From Astragalus membranaceus (lineage: Eukaryota > Streptophyta > Magnoliopsida > Fabales > Fabaceae), in NCBI GenBank assembly GCA_039519185.1, contig CM076849.1, positions 108,257,806-108,321,805 of the forward strand: 64,000 nucleotides of DNA, in the 5' to 3' direction. Positions 11,432-24,035 of the stretch are shown here, one piece after another. The position numbers and the translations under genes were made by a program. The first letter of the stretch is position 1. Each line of letters starts with the position of its first letter. The notes beneath the pieces were generated by a model. That model worked only from the letters and a program-made list of their open reading frames with translations. It made no database searches and was not told the DNA's origin.

Positions 11432-12079
11432 TATTTTAATCAAGATATCTATATCCATATATTAATCAAGATTTTGATACTCATAATAAAAAAGAAGACA
11501 TGATTACATAGCTAAAGGCTATCAACAACTATTGAGAGTTATGAACAATAACTTCAAAGCCCTGCAGAAGAAAAGATTGGGCCATTAAGCAAGGAAGAAC
11601 ACGAAAAGAAAATCAGATGCATAAAACTAACCTTCAATTTGAGTAACCAACAAAACCTAAGAACACACAATCAAAATCACAAGTAGAAATGTAGGAATAC
11701 AAAAACAAAATCAAAAGCATAAATGAAATAAGCATGAATTTACCAAAAGCAGAACAATGGGAGAGAAGAGATGAAGAGCGGAGGGAGGGAGGGAGGGAGG
11801 AGATGAAGAGCGAATCGGGGGGAGGCGAAATGCAAAAATAGAGGATGGGAACAGGGGGAAAGTGAAGACAGGGACAGAAGATGGGAGAAGGAAGAGTGAA
11901 GAGAGAGGGGAAGGCTGAAGAGGGGGAAGCAGGGAGAGGGAGTGAGAGCAAAAGAGAGGGAGAAGAAAGGATGAGTGGGAAAGAGAAGGGAAATCATGTT
12001 GATGGAAGAGGGAAAGACTTAGCAACGGTGTCTGTTAGATTTGAAAGAAAACGTAGAAATGTGAAAAAGCTAGTCTAGC
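10986..12079. other. Low-complexity intergenic DNA: TAA microsatellite and purine tract
   Basis: An (ATA)n/(TAA)n microsatellite spans about 11380-11430. A purine-rich tract (GGGAGGGAGGGAGGGAGG and GA-rich runs, about 11762-11990) could form G-quadruplex or triplex DNA. The overlapping ORFs in this tract (both strands) are products of composition, not genes. Confidence 0.6.
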
Positions 12080-13629
12080 CTGTTTTTAATTTAGTAAAAT
12101 TACAATTTTAACCTTAAAACTTATAATGTTAATCAGTTGAATACATGTCTAATATTGTCATTAAAACAACCCATTTCTTTCTTAAATAGCTAGTTGATTA
12201 GGAGTTTATTAATATGGCCAAAACAAAATATCAACGGGAAACAAGCTACAAGCATATAGCACCTTTGGTCACGCCTGACACATCTAAAGCTCCTACAAAC
12301 TTCCCAATGGGATCAAAATAGACACGACCAAAGATCACGATACCCCAAGACTCTTCCTCACATGGCTAATGCACTCCTTTCTTCCCAAACAAAGTCACAC
12401 CTCCTCATCTTCCCCTAGGAGAACCATCGAAGCTAATTATGTCATATAAAACGCCTTGGAGTAGTCCTCTTCCTGGAGCTTTTATGAAGTTGTTTACACC
12501 CAAAAAATTAGGCCCTAACCAAGGGGATAATCAGCTAAGTTGATAGGCTAGTCGAATGAACAATTGGCTATGGGTAGTACTTCTTTTGGAATTTAAAGCT
12601 TTCTCTTCCATGTCTTCCTTTCTTGATCCAGGCTTCTTTTGGATCAAGGCTTCTTCAAATGCAAAAGTAATAGGCTCATTATGCGTAAGAGCGAGCCTTC
12701 TCCTCCATGTCTTCCTTTCTTGATCCAACCCTCCAAAATTGAAATTTAAAGCCAAAAGGATCCGCGTGTGGACAAAAAAAGTAAGGGGAAATTGTAATTA
12801 CACTAAATGAAGACTCTGATCCAAAGCTAACCATTGTTAAAGAAACACACCTTCAAGGAGCATCTTGCTTGTGTTCTCAAAATGAGAGCCTTGGAGCCTT
12901 GGAGTGTCGCCTTTCCTAGAGCAGATCTTCCGACTCATGTTAAGAAAGTAGTTTGGCCTAACAGTTGGACTCTACTAGTGCAAATAAATCCCATGGTTTG
13001 TATTGAACTCATCCAAGTAGGTGATTCGGTGTTAAGGTAAGTAGCCTAAAAAATCAAGAGCAACTCATGTGTTTAAGGTTTTTCATTTAGGAGTTTGCAA
13101 TTATCTTGTATTATGCTCTAGTAGTGAGGGTATATACCCTTAGTACTAATGTGTTACTTTTACCAATCCTGAAAGAATCGTTCAACCATTGACCAAAAAG
13201 AAAGCAACTTCAAATTCATTAAAAGGCACGTTTGATCGGTTATCCATGTATACTCGTTAAACTTGTTAACCCTACTTAGTCCATTCATTCAACCAGAATT
13301 TCGACTGGATTGGCCAGTTCATGGAGTCACCTATTTTTACTTCAACCCTAACTTCAACTCCATTTTTATTGTGGAAAAAGACCAAACTCAATCCCTAATG
13401 ACTCAACCAAGGTTATGTATATGAAACCGGATTGCATAGCCACTTGTATCAATCAATAGGCTTACGTTACCTGCTCTAGGATAGAAAATGGTGCACAAAA
13501 GATAATCGTAAAAGCCTGCAAACCAATATATACAACACAGCAGCCTACAAAACTAGAACAAAAGGCATAAAAGTCCAGTTTGGTTAGGAGGGAAATTTAA
13601 AACTAGATTTAGATTAAGATAGATTTAAA
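12080..13629. other. Intergenic DNA downstream of the protease gene
   Basis: No supported gene. A segment with CCATGTCTTCCTTTCTTGAT occurs twice (about 12609 and 12705), a local duplication. The rest includes the 3' flank of the protease gene; no clear polyadenylation signal was chosen. Confidence 0.5.
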
Positions 13630-16600
13630 TTAACCAAATAAGCAGAAGAAAAGAAGACACATATGTGATAATGTATTTAAGAAATGGCGAAAGGTAAGTC
13701 CAGGTGCGGCTGTAGAGGATGTAGGATATGTCTTTCCAGCAACAGAAGGTGGTACAGCATGAGTTTTGTTAGGGACCCTCTGCTGCTGATTGACTGGTAT
13801 AGAGACTGGTGATCCTCCACTTGAGGATGATGTGAAATTTGCTGTGTCTTCTGTGCTATCTTGACCTGCATCTTCTAACTTATTAGCATCAACTACATAT
13901 TCATATAGACCTAAAGCATAGATATGACATGGACACAGACAACTATAGGACATGACACACCGCCACCGGTGGCTTCTAGGGTGAGGGATCAACTAAGTCC
14001 CTCACCGGTGTACATGTCAAATTGACAGTAGGATATAGTGTAAAATGTTATGATTATGAATTGTTGAGATTTCATGATGGTTGATACAATCTCAATCTCA
14101 ATCATTGATAGTATTTTATATTATATATCTGACGATTAACTTAACTCGTACACAGTTAAAGGGGAGGAGGGAGTGGGGTTCGAATTCCGTACACCAATGT
14201 TTCACTAACAATGTCTCTTTCGCTCAACCATGTGAGCTACCTTTTTGAGACAATGAGGTACTTAGTTGATCTCTCGTCCTAGAAGATACCCACTTTTGCA
14301 ACTATACTTTAAGTTTAAAAATAAAATATTGGGTTTTTATTGGATGTAGATGTAAAACTAATGTTTAGACTGGTAGTACATTTTCCTATTTCTCAAAGAT
14401 AACAGTAAAATATATAGATTTAATGACAATGCATTAATAGTATAAAGAAAATTTAGGTGTGCATCTAATCATATCTCACCTTGTAGATGATTGTGTAGAT
14501 GTTTTAGAAACTAACATAATAAAGTGGCATCCTACTGAAATGTGATTGGACGATTGTATAATTTTTTTTACATCGTCGGGGTATAGTAGTTAATCTCAAA
14601 ATATTGTTAGAAATGATTGACATGGTCACGACACACAACTATTTCACAATTTCTGTGTTTCCATATGCTGGAAGCAAATGAAACTGTATAGAAAGTAGAA
14701 ACGTGTAAGATAAACCAACACTTTAAAAGAAAAAAAACTAGCCTTCAGGTTGTTAATTTGCCTGCAGTTCTAAGCCTCTTACATATGCATGTACAGTTCA
14801 TCCAAGTCCCACTCTTTCCTATTTACTAATCCAAAGTAAATTAGAAGCAGGAATTCATTTTACTATAAGAATAAGAATGGGGAAAATTAATAGGTTAAAT
14901 TGTAGAGGAGTACTCACAATTGGATCTAGACCAACCAAACCGTAGATTCTCCCTATCAAAGACTGTGGAATAACCGATTAGAAAGTTTTCTGAAACAAAA
15001 ATGTCAGAGCAACCATCATTAGAACTTAGAAAAGACAGCACAAAAGGACTAAATTGCTCGATACAAAAGGACTAATATGATTGAAATCTTTCGATTCTAG
15101 GGACTATTTTGGAATATTAACAATTTCAGAGACAAAATTGACAGTGTGTTACAATTGCAATGACTAAATCGGTGATTTACTAGATTTTGTTTCGTCTATG
15201 TCTTGCAGTGGTAATGTATACTTACGCCCAATGGTAGCATAGTCAACATCAGACTGGAATACGGTCAAACAAGCGCGAGTATATTCCTGCACCAGAAGTT
15301 TGTTTTTCATTAAAATCATAAATGAGATAGGGATATGACACTGGGAATATACAAGGGATTCCACAAAAAATAATTTAAAATTTTAATGACAAAATTGAAT
15401 TAGGTGCCTTATATCCTTGCAGTGAATTTTTCAAATCAAATATGACATGTGGATACATTTGTCAATATTGATTAGCATATCTTGCTTAATTTTGTAAAAA
15501 AAAAAGGATAGTCACATGCCATAGTCTGATGAGAAATAAATAGCATGAATATAAAGAATCAATTTTTAAATCGTAATGTCAACCCAGCCAAATAACTTTC
15601 TAAACAGACAACTGATAATCATGCATATTATGGCCCTGTTTGGAAAAGCTTATTTTTTTAAATTACGAAAAACAGCTTATGGAGATAAATAAGTTTTCAT
15701 CTTAATTCATAAGTTCTCACTAATGAAAGTTGTATCTCCATAAGCTGTTTTTTCATAAACTACCTTGACAAGCTTATGAATAATATACAAAAGTGCATAA
15801 GCTGTTTTTCATAAGCTCAAAAATAAGCTCTTCCAAACAGGATCTATATCTTGTTCATTTGTTCAGCATTTTGATAACAGTTTTAGTTTAATAAATGAGC
15901 AAAGTTTGAACAATATTAGCATTTTCAAAAGTTCAACTTCTAACCCATCCATCACTTTTCCTTTTTAACATGCACTGGAATCCTCATAAGGTTATAATTG
16001 TTTTTTTTTTTTAATAAGCAATTGTTAGTGGGGGTGGGGGAATGTTAGTTTCCGGGGTTTGAAACCTAGACCTCCTTCTTGCAACTTTGCAACTCCTTCA
16101 TGTCCCTTAGCTCGCCAATTGAGCCACCTTCTTGGGGTTATAATTGTTGTTTTGGTTTATTCTTGTAAGTTTAAAGAAAGCTAGAATCTTCCTGATATGA
16201 ACCCAAGCACTTGGGGAACCATCCCATAAAAGCAAGTTGTTAAGGGGGAAGAACCAAGTCATTTAGATACTCCACCGAGCATCTCATACCACTCAATGTG
16301 GGACTTGAGCACGTTAATATTCTGACGTACTCGGCGGTTGAACTCCATTCAACTTTTCCGTTGGTCAGAACCTTCCACCGGTCAAAACCCTTTGTGGGTA
16401 GCCTTCTCCGAGAATACAAGCTTTGATACCAATTGATAAGAACCCAAGCACTCGAGGAACCCTCCATTAAAAGCTAGTGATAAGAGGGAAGAACCAGGTT
16501 ACTTAAGTACTCCATCGATCCCAGACTACTCGATGTGGGACTTAGGCACCATATAATACCTAAGTCCATATCACTATGACTTCCCCTAAATTTTCTTTCT

Positions 16601-19600
16601 TTCATAGTTTTCAATATGCTACAAAACTCAAAAAGCTTAATTTTCTGCCAATGGCACTCTATAGAAGCCAAAGTAGTGAAATTACCACTCATCACATGCT
16701 AAAAATCAACTGGCACTTCCATAGATGTTTGATTATTGACACAAAACTTTCCACCAATACAGTTCCATTTATGTTTTTATATTAAAAAGACATGGGGGTG
16801 GGGAATTGGAATTTTAAATTACCTGATTGGTAGGATGACTAACCAATGGGTTTTGAATCAAAAAAGTTTGATTCTTAAGGAAAATGATTTTCATCGGGGG
16901 AACGTTAACCAACTCCTGCGAACTGACACATGAAAAACAGCTATGAGCTATCAAGAAATGTAAGAAGATTGCAAGCCTATATGCCTAATTATTCAGTATC
17001 TAACCTGGCCTTATAGCAGTACTCCCATGGTTCTTGTGGACGGATAATCCTCGTTAAGTTTACTTGTTTGTCAAACTGTACTCGGCAAAGATTACTGTTA
17101 GCCCAGTTTATGCATGATCATAAACCATTACATTATGATAAAAGCAAATTACCTCTGCTACAACTTTTTTATAAACACCATTGGGAAGATATGTGAAAGA
17201 GGTTCCACTGTCAATTTGTGTTTGAAATCCAGTTTCTGTGAAACAGAAACTCCCAACACAGAACCTCTCTACTCCAACAAAATAGCCAGTACTGCAGCAA
17301 TTCAAAATAATTAACATAATGTGACAGTTAAAATGAATCAGCAGCAAAAGAGTATTATACACAATACGTACGATTCCTCATCCATAGGAAAGAGTGGAGT
17401 ATATTGATGATTGACATGCCCTTGATCGCCAAAGAGAATTCTCCCATAATCCTTATTATTAAAACAAATTGAAAAAGAATTCTTAATAAGTCCTGCTTTT
17501 GCCAGCATACTTGGGACTGAAATGCTTCCAGGTCCTAACCCCAACACACCATCAGGAGCGGCTCCATCTAAATAGTAGCCACTTTGTTTTCTACCGCAAC
17601 TGCACTCATAAAAACCAATTATCAAACCTCGATGAACAAAACAATATGATAATGTTAAACAGTAATAAACATACCCAAAAATAATAGAGGCTTGCACAGA
17701 ATCCTTTGTTGCGTGTCTGCTACTGGATGCCAAATGTAGTTTGTCTTCAATAACAAATCCAGAACTTGATGTATTAGTGGAGATGTAGTTAGCATCATAA
17801 GGACAAGGATCCTTTGGACCTTTGCAAATGAAACTTAGACTACACAATTGATGACTGCAAGGTAGATGTCTGCTGGTGCTGGACAATGATGGGCTATACT
17901 GATTTAGATCCCTATCCTGCATCAGAGATGCCCCCATATATGAGGGAGCATCTGCCAATCAATCATTGGAAACTGCTAAATCTCTTACAACTCTTAGGAT
18001 AACTATTGAAGAAGTTCAAACAAGAACATTTACAGGCTATTAGTGTTTAGTTCTGAGTAATTTGAGCTTTGTTATTACTTAAGATCATTTCTAGTAGCTA
18101 AGAAGCACCGGGACACGGCACAGACTTTGGAGGGCTTTAATGGGTAACTTTTTGATAGAAACTGATTTCAAACGGATTAGAATTGACCAAATTTTGCCTT
18201 TATTGATGAAGACATAATCATAATTACATACAAATTCACACAAATACTGCATAAAATAAAATCCACACTGCCCTAGAGAACTCTGAGAGTGTCTAGTCTC
18301 TCCCTTACAACCAATTAAACACAATTTTCTGGATAACTGTTCTCACACAGCAGTTTCCTATTTATTCTAAAACATAACTGACATACTAACTGCGTATTTA
18401 ATAATAACTACCCACACAAAACAACACAACTGTTTTATTACATAATATCACACCAAATACTGTTAATACATCCCTTAGACAGCCTCTCTCCTCCTATAAT
18501 AGAGTTAGAACTCGCAGCATACTCTGTATAAAAACTGATTACTGTTAATCAGTTTTTAGTATTTTTGTTAGTCAGTTGCACACTGCTGAGTCAGCTAGGA
18601 AGTTGGTTCACTAAACCACTGTATAAATATCTGTCTCCGTAATCAGTTGACATTAAGATATAAAAACTCAGAAATTCATACATCATGAAGTTTCCAATTC
18701 TCTGAAAACGACCATTGTATCACGGAGCTCTAAAATCCACTGACGTGGTTTATGATCCAATCTTCTTCTCTTCTTCGCTTCGCTTCCCATCTCTGAAACC
18801 AGTGCTTCCATAGTGTCAAATCGTTCTCCTATCAAATCACCGCTAAACTCGACAATGATAATTTCCCTGTGTGGCTTCAGCAAGTTGAGCCAGTGTTACG
18901 ACCACACAAACTTCATAATTTCTGTGTTGCTCCTCAAATTCCTACGCAATTCTTGACAGAAGTAGATCACGAAGCAGGAATCGAAAATCCTGCATTCGTA
19001 GAATGAGATCTGTAAGACCAATTGTTGCTCGCTTGACGCTTGGCTCCAAGCCTCGCTCTCGCCTTCGATCCTTGCTAATGAGAGGTCCAACACTTTTTTC
19101 CATTTTACTAATAAATTCTTAGTCATAAGTCCTCCCGTCACCTCTAATATCCTAAACAGACCCTAAAAGTGTGATACAACAAAACTGGAGGTGTGCCATT
19201 AGGATTTAGAGTGTTGCACCATACAACACACACCCAACACACGAACATGGCTCCTTGATCTTAAGTACTCCAGCTTGATTTACTAAATAGAAATCATTAC
19301 ATACTAGTACCACACCTTAATTGATAATAGAAAAGGAGGCAGGCCTATGATGCGTTTCGTATGGTATCCATTTGTATATTCTTAACCCTCTCTCCCTCAA
19401 TTGTGTGCATAGGCTATGTTGATAATCTCGTATCAGATGTGATATGGCCTAAAAAGTAACTATAAACAAGTGGGAGGCATCTCTCGCCTTAAAAGCTGGT
19501 TTTGTATGGTTGAGTTAGTACCAACCCAAGTTCTAAAAGGGGAGGGCGGCCAGTGATAGGAAACCTAGGTATGTTCTAGAAGAAAGTGGGGCCAAGGGGG

Positions 19601-21299
19601 AGAGAATAAGAACTAGTTAGTGATGTGGTGTGTGGGGCTGTATTTCAGTTAGGAGATTATCAATATAGGGGGAATAGGTGTTCTAGGTGGGGTCATTCGG
19701 GAGATGTTTAGCTAAGTTGTTAGGAGAATCATTCTCTAGGAGGAGCCACAGGCTTTGGTTATTTCCTTTTGAAACTGCAAGAGCATTTTACTCCATATTC
19801 CATTCAATCAAATATTGTTTCATTGTTATTCAAATTGTGGGTCCTATCATACAAGTCTATCCAAGATCCGTTGGGCCAACTGCTATCGAATCACTCGAGT
19901 CAAGCTCGAGTTGTCTACTCCTAGGCATGAGGAGGGTGTGTTGAAAGTCCCACATCGGATATGATAAGGCTGAAGTTTTAAAAGGTTGAGTTAGGCTCAA
20001 CCCAAATTCTAAGAAAACTACAAAAGAGCTGCTTAGCCTTAGAATCCCATATATGCTTACAAGACGAATGAATCACAAAATGAATATACCATTGAAGGCA
20101 ATAAAAAAATCAAGAAAGAAAACACAAAACTTGAAGCTAAATGGAGTAATAATGAAGCTCTTTATAATAACACACAGAGAAATGGAGAAGTTTTGAAAGA
20201 TTAAAGAAAAGTGAAGTTGGTATCAAAGACTTACCAACACATCGTAATGACCAGCTGACAAGGGAGCACATTCTATGCAGTCACAAGGGACCCAAAGCAT
20301 ATTACTCCCAGTATCCAGTGCAACAAGAAATGAAACATTTGGAGTCCCTATATCAATCCATGTGTAATGCAACCTGAAATTCCACAATGAATGAGTCAGT
20401 ACATGCCAATTTCCAATTTCAACAGCATCTACTCTATCCCCCCTTTTCTCCTATTTCTAGTCATTTGGTCAATAACAGTACAAGTACTTACTTTGATATT
20501 CTAAAAGAAATTTGCCACATGACTAAAAATCCTGCATTTCAGAATTGACCCCCAAGGTATGTTTGGAGGAATAGTATTTTCAATTAATATTTACAAAAAT
20601 ATATAAGGGATCTAGGTCATTATAATCCATCATTTTATTTTTCTTTTTTTTAAAAATGATACTTTATTTAAAAACTTTCTAAAAATCCAAATTTTACCTT
20701 GCCTTCCTTCCAAAACCCTAATCCAAACACTTCCCAAAGAATGCACTTCTACTATCACAGTAAAGGTTGGTAAATTTCAACCTAAGTAAATAAATAATAA
20801 ATAAAAGGGAGAAAAGGAGTCTTTTAAAAAACAATGAAACTAAGCTTCAGAGTTCCATAGTGGATGACAATTTGCACGTTTGTAGGATATTAAACAATAA
20901 AGGATGGAGCAAAAGACTAGAACTTTATTTTCCTCGGCATTTTTTCTGATAACCCAATCAGAGACATCATTTTACTCACCACGAAAACGCATTGCCAAAG
21001 AATAAGGTTTGGCTTCCCTCAGAAGGGTAAAGAGACTCATACTGTGATCCAAGCTTCATCATTTGCCGTGTTAAGTTACTATTCAGAAGCAACCTGAAAT
21101 ACTCAGAGCTACTCCTTTTAGGCCATGATTGAAGCTCACCACCATTTCCTCTTGAAGCCAAATGAACCTTAGCCTCATCAGAGAAACGGTGAATGATCCT
21201 TGAAGAAAATGTAAGAGCAATTACACCTTCCAAGGCAAGGCCTTTGGCTAGTAACAACCAAAGAAGAAAACTAAACGCCATACCCAGAAAACCCAACAA
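13630..21299 (-). CDS. Aspartic protease (family A1, aspartic proteinase-like protein 1 type), 10 exons
   Basis: Exons on the minus strand: 20980-21299, 20235-20373, 17675-17916, 17372-17599, 17153-17291, 17005-17075, 16823-16922, 15226-15286, 14918-14989, 13630-13865. All junctions are GT-AG and the phases agree; the sum is 1608 nt (535 residues plus stop). Residues 1 to about 24 are a hydrophobic signal peptide. Catalytic motifs are DTGSN (Asp127) and DSGTSF (Asp337). C-rich segments (WVPCDCIEC, SHQLCSLSFICKGPKDPC) fit the plant nepenthesin-type insert. A hydrophobic tail of about 18 residues at the C-terminus suggests a GPI anchor, so the product probably acts at the cell surface. A second Met (residue 7) could also start translation. 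Introns 2, 7 and 9 are swollen by repeats. The gene looks intact. Substrate unknown. Confidence 0.92.
14155..14275 (-). mobile_element. Probable SINE fragment in intron 9
   Basis: On the minus strand GGTAGCTCACATGGTTGAGC resembles a pol III A box and GGAATTCGAACCCC a B box, about 50 nt apart, as in tRNA-derived SINEs. No poly(A) tail or target-site duplication is clear, so it may be truncated. Confidence 0.45.
15632..15844. mobile_element. MITE with terminal inverted repeats in intron 7
   Basis: The ends (CCTGTTTGGAAAAGCTTATT and its near reverse complement at 15815-15844) are inverted repeats. The flanks carry TAT on both sides (15629-15631, 15845-15847). Subterminal blocks AACAGCTTATGGAGATA and TATCTCCATAAGCTGTT are also inverted, so most of it folds back. 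PIF/Harbinger-like or hAT-like; the family is not settled. Confidence 0.75.
16003..16135 (-). mobile_element. tRNA-derived SINE in intron 7
   Basis: Flanked by a 13-bp direct repeat GGTTATAATTGTT (15990-16002 and 16136-16148). On the minus strand it has an A-box-like TTGGCGAGCTAAGG, a B-box-like GGTTTCAAACC and a poly(A) tail (the T run at about 16001-16012). These are the defining parts of a SINE with its target-site duplication. Confidence 0.82.
16193..16548 (-). mobile_element. TRIM (small non-autonomous LTR element) in intron 7
   Basis: Two direct repeats, 16434-16548 (5' LTR) and 16193-16311 (3' LTR), both TG...CA on the minus strand with AAGTCCCACAT near the start. Two bases after the 5' LTR lies TGGTATCAAAGC (16420-16431), a primer-binding site for initiator Met tRNA with one mismatch. 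The whole is only 356 bp. No 5-bp target duplication was found and the polypurine tract is unclear, so the 3' edge is less sure. Confidence 0.68.
17917..20234. other. Intron 2 of the protease gene, filled with old repeats
   Basis: Holds a perfect 12-bp stem hairpin (18530-18557, AAAAACTGATTA arms). It also holds two diverged direct repeats, at about 19415-19540 and 19938-20015, of the type seen in TRIM/LTR ends (CCCACATCGGATATGATA, then GGTTGAGTTAGGCTCAACCC). ORFs on the minus strand at 18683-18883 and 18896-19141 may be remnants of a retroelement, but I recognise no domain. Confidence 0.4.
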
Positions 21300-21421
21300 G
21301 GAAAAAACTTAGCTTTAGTTCTTAAACTCCAATGGGTGTGTGAAAAACGAGTTAATTGTTCATAATGGAGTTTGATCCTTGAAAAACGAGCTAATTTGTA
21401 GTATAGTAGAGAAAGGAAAAA

Positions 21422-22755
21422 GGCTTAATTACAGTTTTGGTCCCCCTATTTTCACCAATTCACGATTTTGGTCCTCGAAGTTTTAATTTGACGAATTTGA
21501 TCCCCCTATTTTTCCAATTAGACAATTTTGATCCCCCTCTTAATTTGGTCAAAATTGAAAGTCAATTTTGACTGACTTATCCTACGTGGCAGTCCACGTA
21601 GACTGCCACGTAGGCGTGCACTGTTCATCTCCTCTCTCCAGCACTGTTCATCTCTCTCTCACAGCCCTCTCCTCTCTCTCACAGCCCCCTCCTGTTTGTG
21701 GAAGTCCTTTTCTGGAAGACCCGAAGGGAATGCCATTACATGATTACATCAATGCGGAATATTTGTTGGACGAGCTTGGTCATTTGAGAAGAGAAAGTAT
21801 GCATTGGAATGATACTCAAGGAGATGGAGAAGTTGGTTCATCACCAGTGAAAGGGCAGACTGGTAGAAGCCTAGCTGATGCACTCGGTGATGATGAAGCA
21901 GATGTTGTGATCTCTCAGTTTTTTCGTTTTTGTCTTGTTTATATGATTAGCCTTTATTTTGATGATCGATTCCTCCTTTCTTTGAATATATCAGATTCAA
22001 AGATGCGTGATTAAAAAAATTTCAGATGGAAAAATTGTGTATTGCTGAAGTGCTAGATCCAGATGGAAAAATTTCAGCAGTTCAAATTTCCAATAAATTA
22101 AAAAAATTGGGGCTATCAACTGTACCAAGGAAAAAGATGCGTGATACTGATGAAACTTTATCAGCAAACCTGAATCAATTAGAGAGTGGTGAAGTAACTG
22201 GGGTTGGGAATCATGAATCAGTGGATTTAGAGAGAAACCTATTGGTTCAGCATCAGTGAGTACATTGCTTTTATGCTTTTAAAGTATTACTGGTACCTTT
22301 TCCATAAAATTTATATTTCCTCCTGGATATGAAAATTTTCGGCATCATTGTTCATCCTAGTTCAACGATTTGTTTATACTTTCCAAGTATTAAATATGCT
22401 TAGGTACTCCCTGAGTTTGTGTTCAATTCCATATTCATAGGCAAAAAAGAAAAAGAGTTCATGCTTTCAATGAAGATCAGGAAGCTCTTATCAAAGATCT
22501 ATATGAGCAGTGAGTGCTGCGAGAGAGGAGAGGGCCGTGAGAAAGGAGATGAACAGTGCGCGCCCACGTGGCAGTCTACGTGGACTGCCACGTAGGATAA
22601 GTCAGTCAAAATTGACTTTCAATTTTGACCAAATTAAGAGGGGGATTAAAATTGTCTAATTGGGAAAATAGGGGGATCAAATTCGTCAAATTAAAACTCC
22701 GGGGACCAAAATCGTGAATTGGTAAAAATAGGGGGACCAAAACTGTAATTAAGCC
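21422..22755. mobile_element. Non-autonomous Mutator-like element (Pack-MULE) upstream of the protease gene
   Basis: Terminal inverted repeats of about 213 bp (21422-21634 and 22543-22755) start GGCTTAATTACAGTTTTGG and differ at only about eight sites. The flanks carry a perfect 9-bp duplication AAGGAAAAA (21413-21421 and 22756-22764). Long TIRs with a 9-bp duplication define Mutator-like elements. The interior has no transposase but holds a gene fragment with introns. The left edge lies 122 bp upstream of the protease start codon, so it sits in the promoter or 5' UTR. Confidence 0.88.
21690..22518 (+). pseudogene. Captured gene fragment, resembles plant TIMELESS (C-terminal half)
   Basis: Three exon-like segments remain. 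The first (about 21697-21920) reads HDYINAEYLLDELGHLRRE then GRSLADALGDDEADVVIS. The second (about 22035-22257) reads IAEVLDPDGKISAVQ followed by a KKLGLSTVPRKK segment and a donor GTGAGT. The third (22441-22518), after a TTCATAG acceptor, reads QKRKRVHAFNEDQEALIKDL, joined in frame with the second. These blocks resemble the region around the C-terminal domain of plant TIMELESS, a replication-fork protein. Because the introns are kept, the copy was taken at DNA level. It lacks a proper start and stops within the TIR. The identification comes from motif memory and needs a search. Confidence 0.55.
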
Positions 22756-22904
22756 AAGGAAAAAAGGAGGTGGGGTGGTGCGTAGTGCGCAGCGCACCTT
22801 TGAGTTTTCCAATGGTGCTTTCCTTAAACGTGGCGAAGGGGCAGAGGGGGGAGGAGCGATGTGTCTAATATGTAAAAGATTTAAATATGTTTTTCGTCCT
22901 AACA

Positions 22905-23258
22905 AATATAAAGGTCATTTTGGCCACTGCAAAATATAAATTAATCCATTTTAGTCCCTGTAAAATAAAAAACTTTAAATAAGCTCCTGCAAAATAGTTA
23001 GGTGTTCAGTTAAGCCATCGCTGTTAGTGGTTCACTAACGCTGTTATTTTTAACCCTCATTTTGGCCCCTGCAAAATACACATTAATCCATTTTGACCCC
23101 TGCAAAATACCTTTAAAACTAACAGCGTTAGTGGACCACTAACAACGAGGGCTTAACTGAACAACTAACTATTTTGCAAGAGTTTATTTAAAGTTTTTTA
23201 TTTTGCAGGGGCCAAAATGGATTAATGTGTATTTTACAGGGGCAAAAATGACCTTTAA
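22905..23258. repeat. Long foldback element
   Basis: Arms of about 150 bp (22905-23055 and 23110-23258) are imperfect inverted repeats, with blocks such as AAAACTTTAAATAA and GTTCAGTTAAGCC mirrored. The motif GGCCCCTGCAAAAT repeats inside. No gene. Confidence 0.75.
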
Positions 23259-23269
23259 GCCTTTTTAAA

Positions 23270-23705
23270 ATAAGTCTTTGTAAGTTTTTTTATATAAGTC
23301 TATGGAAAATCATATTTTTTTAAATACGTCCTTCTGTTAACTTTTTGTCAAAAATATACCGATGCGACAATATTTGTTTGATTTGGTTTTGCCATGTCAT
23401 ATTTTTATATTTTCATTTATTTTAAAATCTGATTTGGATTAACACATCATTGTCTTCAACCTCCAACCTCCATATTTTTTTGGTTACAAGAAAAGTTATG
23501 GAGGTTGAATGTTTGAGGTTGAAGACAATCAGGTGTTAATCCAAATTAGATTTTAAAATAAATGAAAATATAAAAATATGACATGAAAGCCAAATCAGAC
23601 TAATGTTGTCACATCAGTATTTTTTTTAACGGAAGAGTATATTTAAAAAAAATGATTTTGCAGAAACTTATTTAAAAATAATATTTTTGTAAGGACTTAT
23701 TTGCA
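23270..23705. repeat. Second foldback element, directly adjoining the first
   Basis: Inner arms TTTTATATTTTCATTTATTT through GGTTGAAGACAA (23389-23471 and 23500-23585) and weaker outer arms (23270-23370 and 23610-23705) are inverted. The loop is about 28 nt, so the transcript of either strand would form a long hairpin. Confidence 0.75.
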
Positions 23706-23803
23706 GAACAGTTATATTTGTATTGTTTGTTTGTTTAAACCTTTCTAAAATGAAAATTTGTATTGTTTGTTTGTTTCTCCTGTTATGCTTATGTTGATTA
23801 ATA

Positions 23804-24035
23804 CTCCCTCCGATTTTATATATAAGCAAATTGTGGCTAGACACGTGTTTTAGCAAAAGTTTGAAAAAGAAATCTTGTTTCTAAATTACCCTTATTTATT
23901 CTTGCATTGATAAAAGTAAAAGTAGTGTAATAAAAAGTTTTTGTATTGGTAAAAGTAAAAGTTGTGTAATAAATAGGGGTAAAGTTGAGATATTAAGTGA
24001 AAAAAACTTTGACTTGCTTATATTTAGTAATAAAA
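23804..24035. mobile_element. Stowaway-like MITE, diverged right end
   Basis: Begins CTCCCTCCGATTTTATATAT after TA, the classic Stowaway-type terminus. The right end near 24035 (ACTTTGACTTGCTTATATTTA) matches the inverted terminus only in part. Tandem blocks of GTAAAAGTAAAAG lie inside. Confidence 0.55.

Noticed and set aside
11634..12025. Ser/Leu/Pro-rich ORFs on the minus strand
   Set aside because: Products of the GA-rich purine tract.
16003..16135. Functional tRNA gene
   Set aside because: A and B boxes are present but there is no cloverleaf; poly(A) tail and target duplications show a SINE.
18683..19141. Separate host gene inside intron 2
   Set aside because: Two short ORFs without recognised domain or splice continuity; more likely retroelement remnants.
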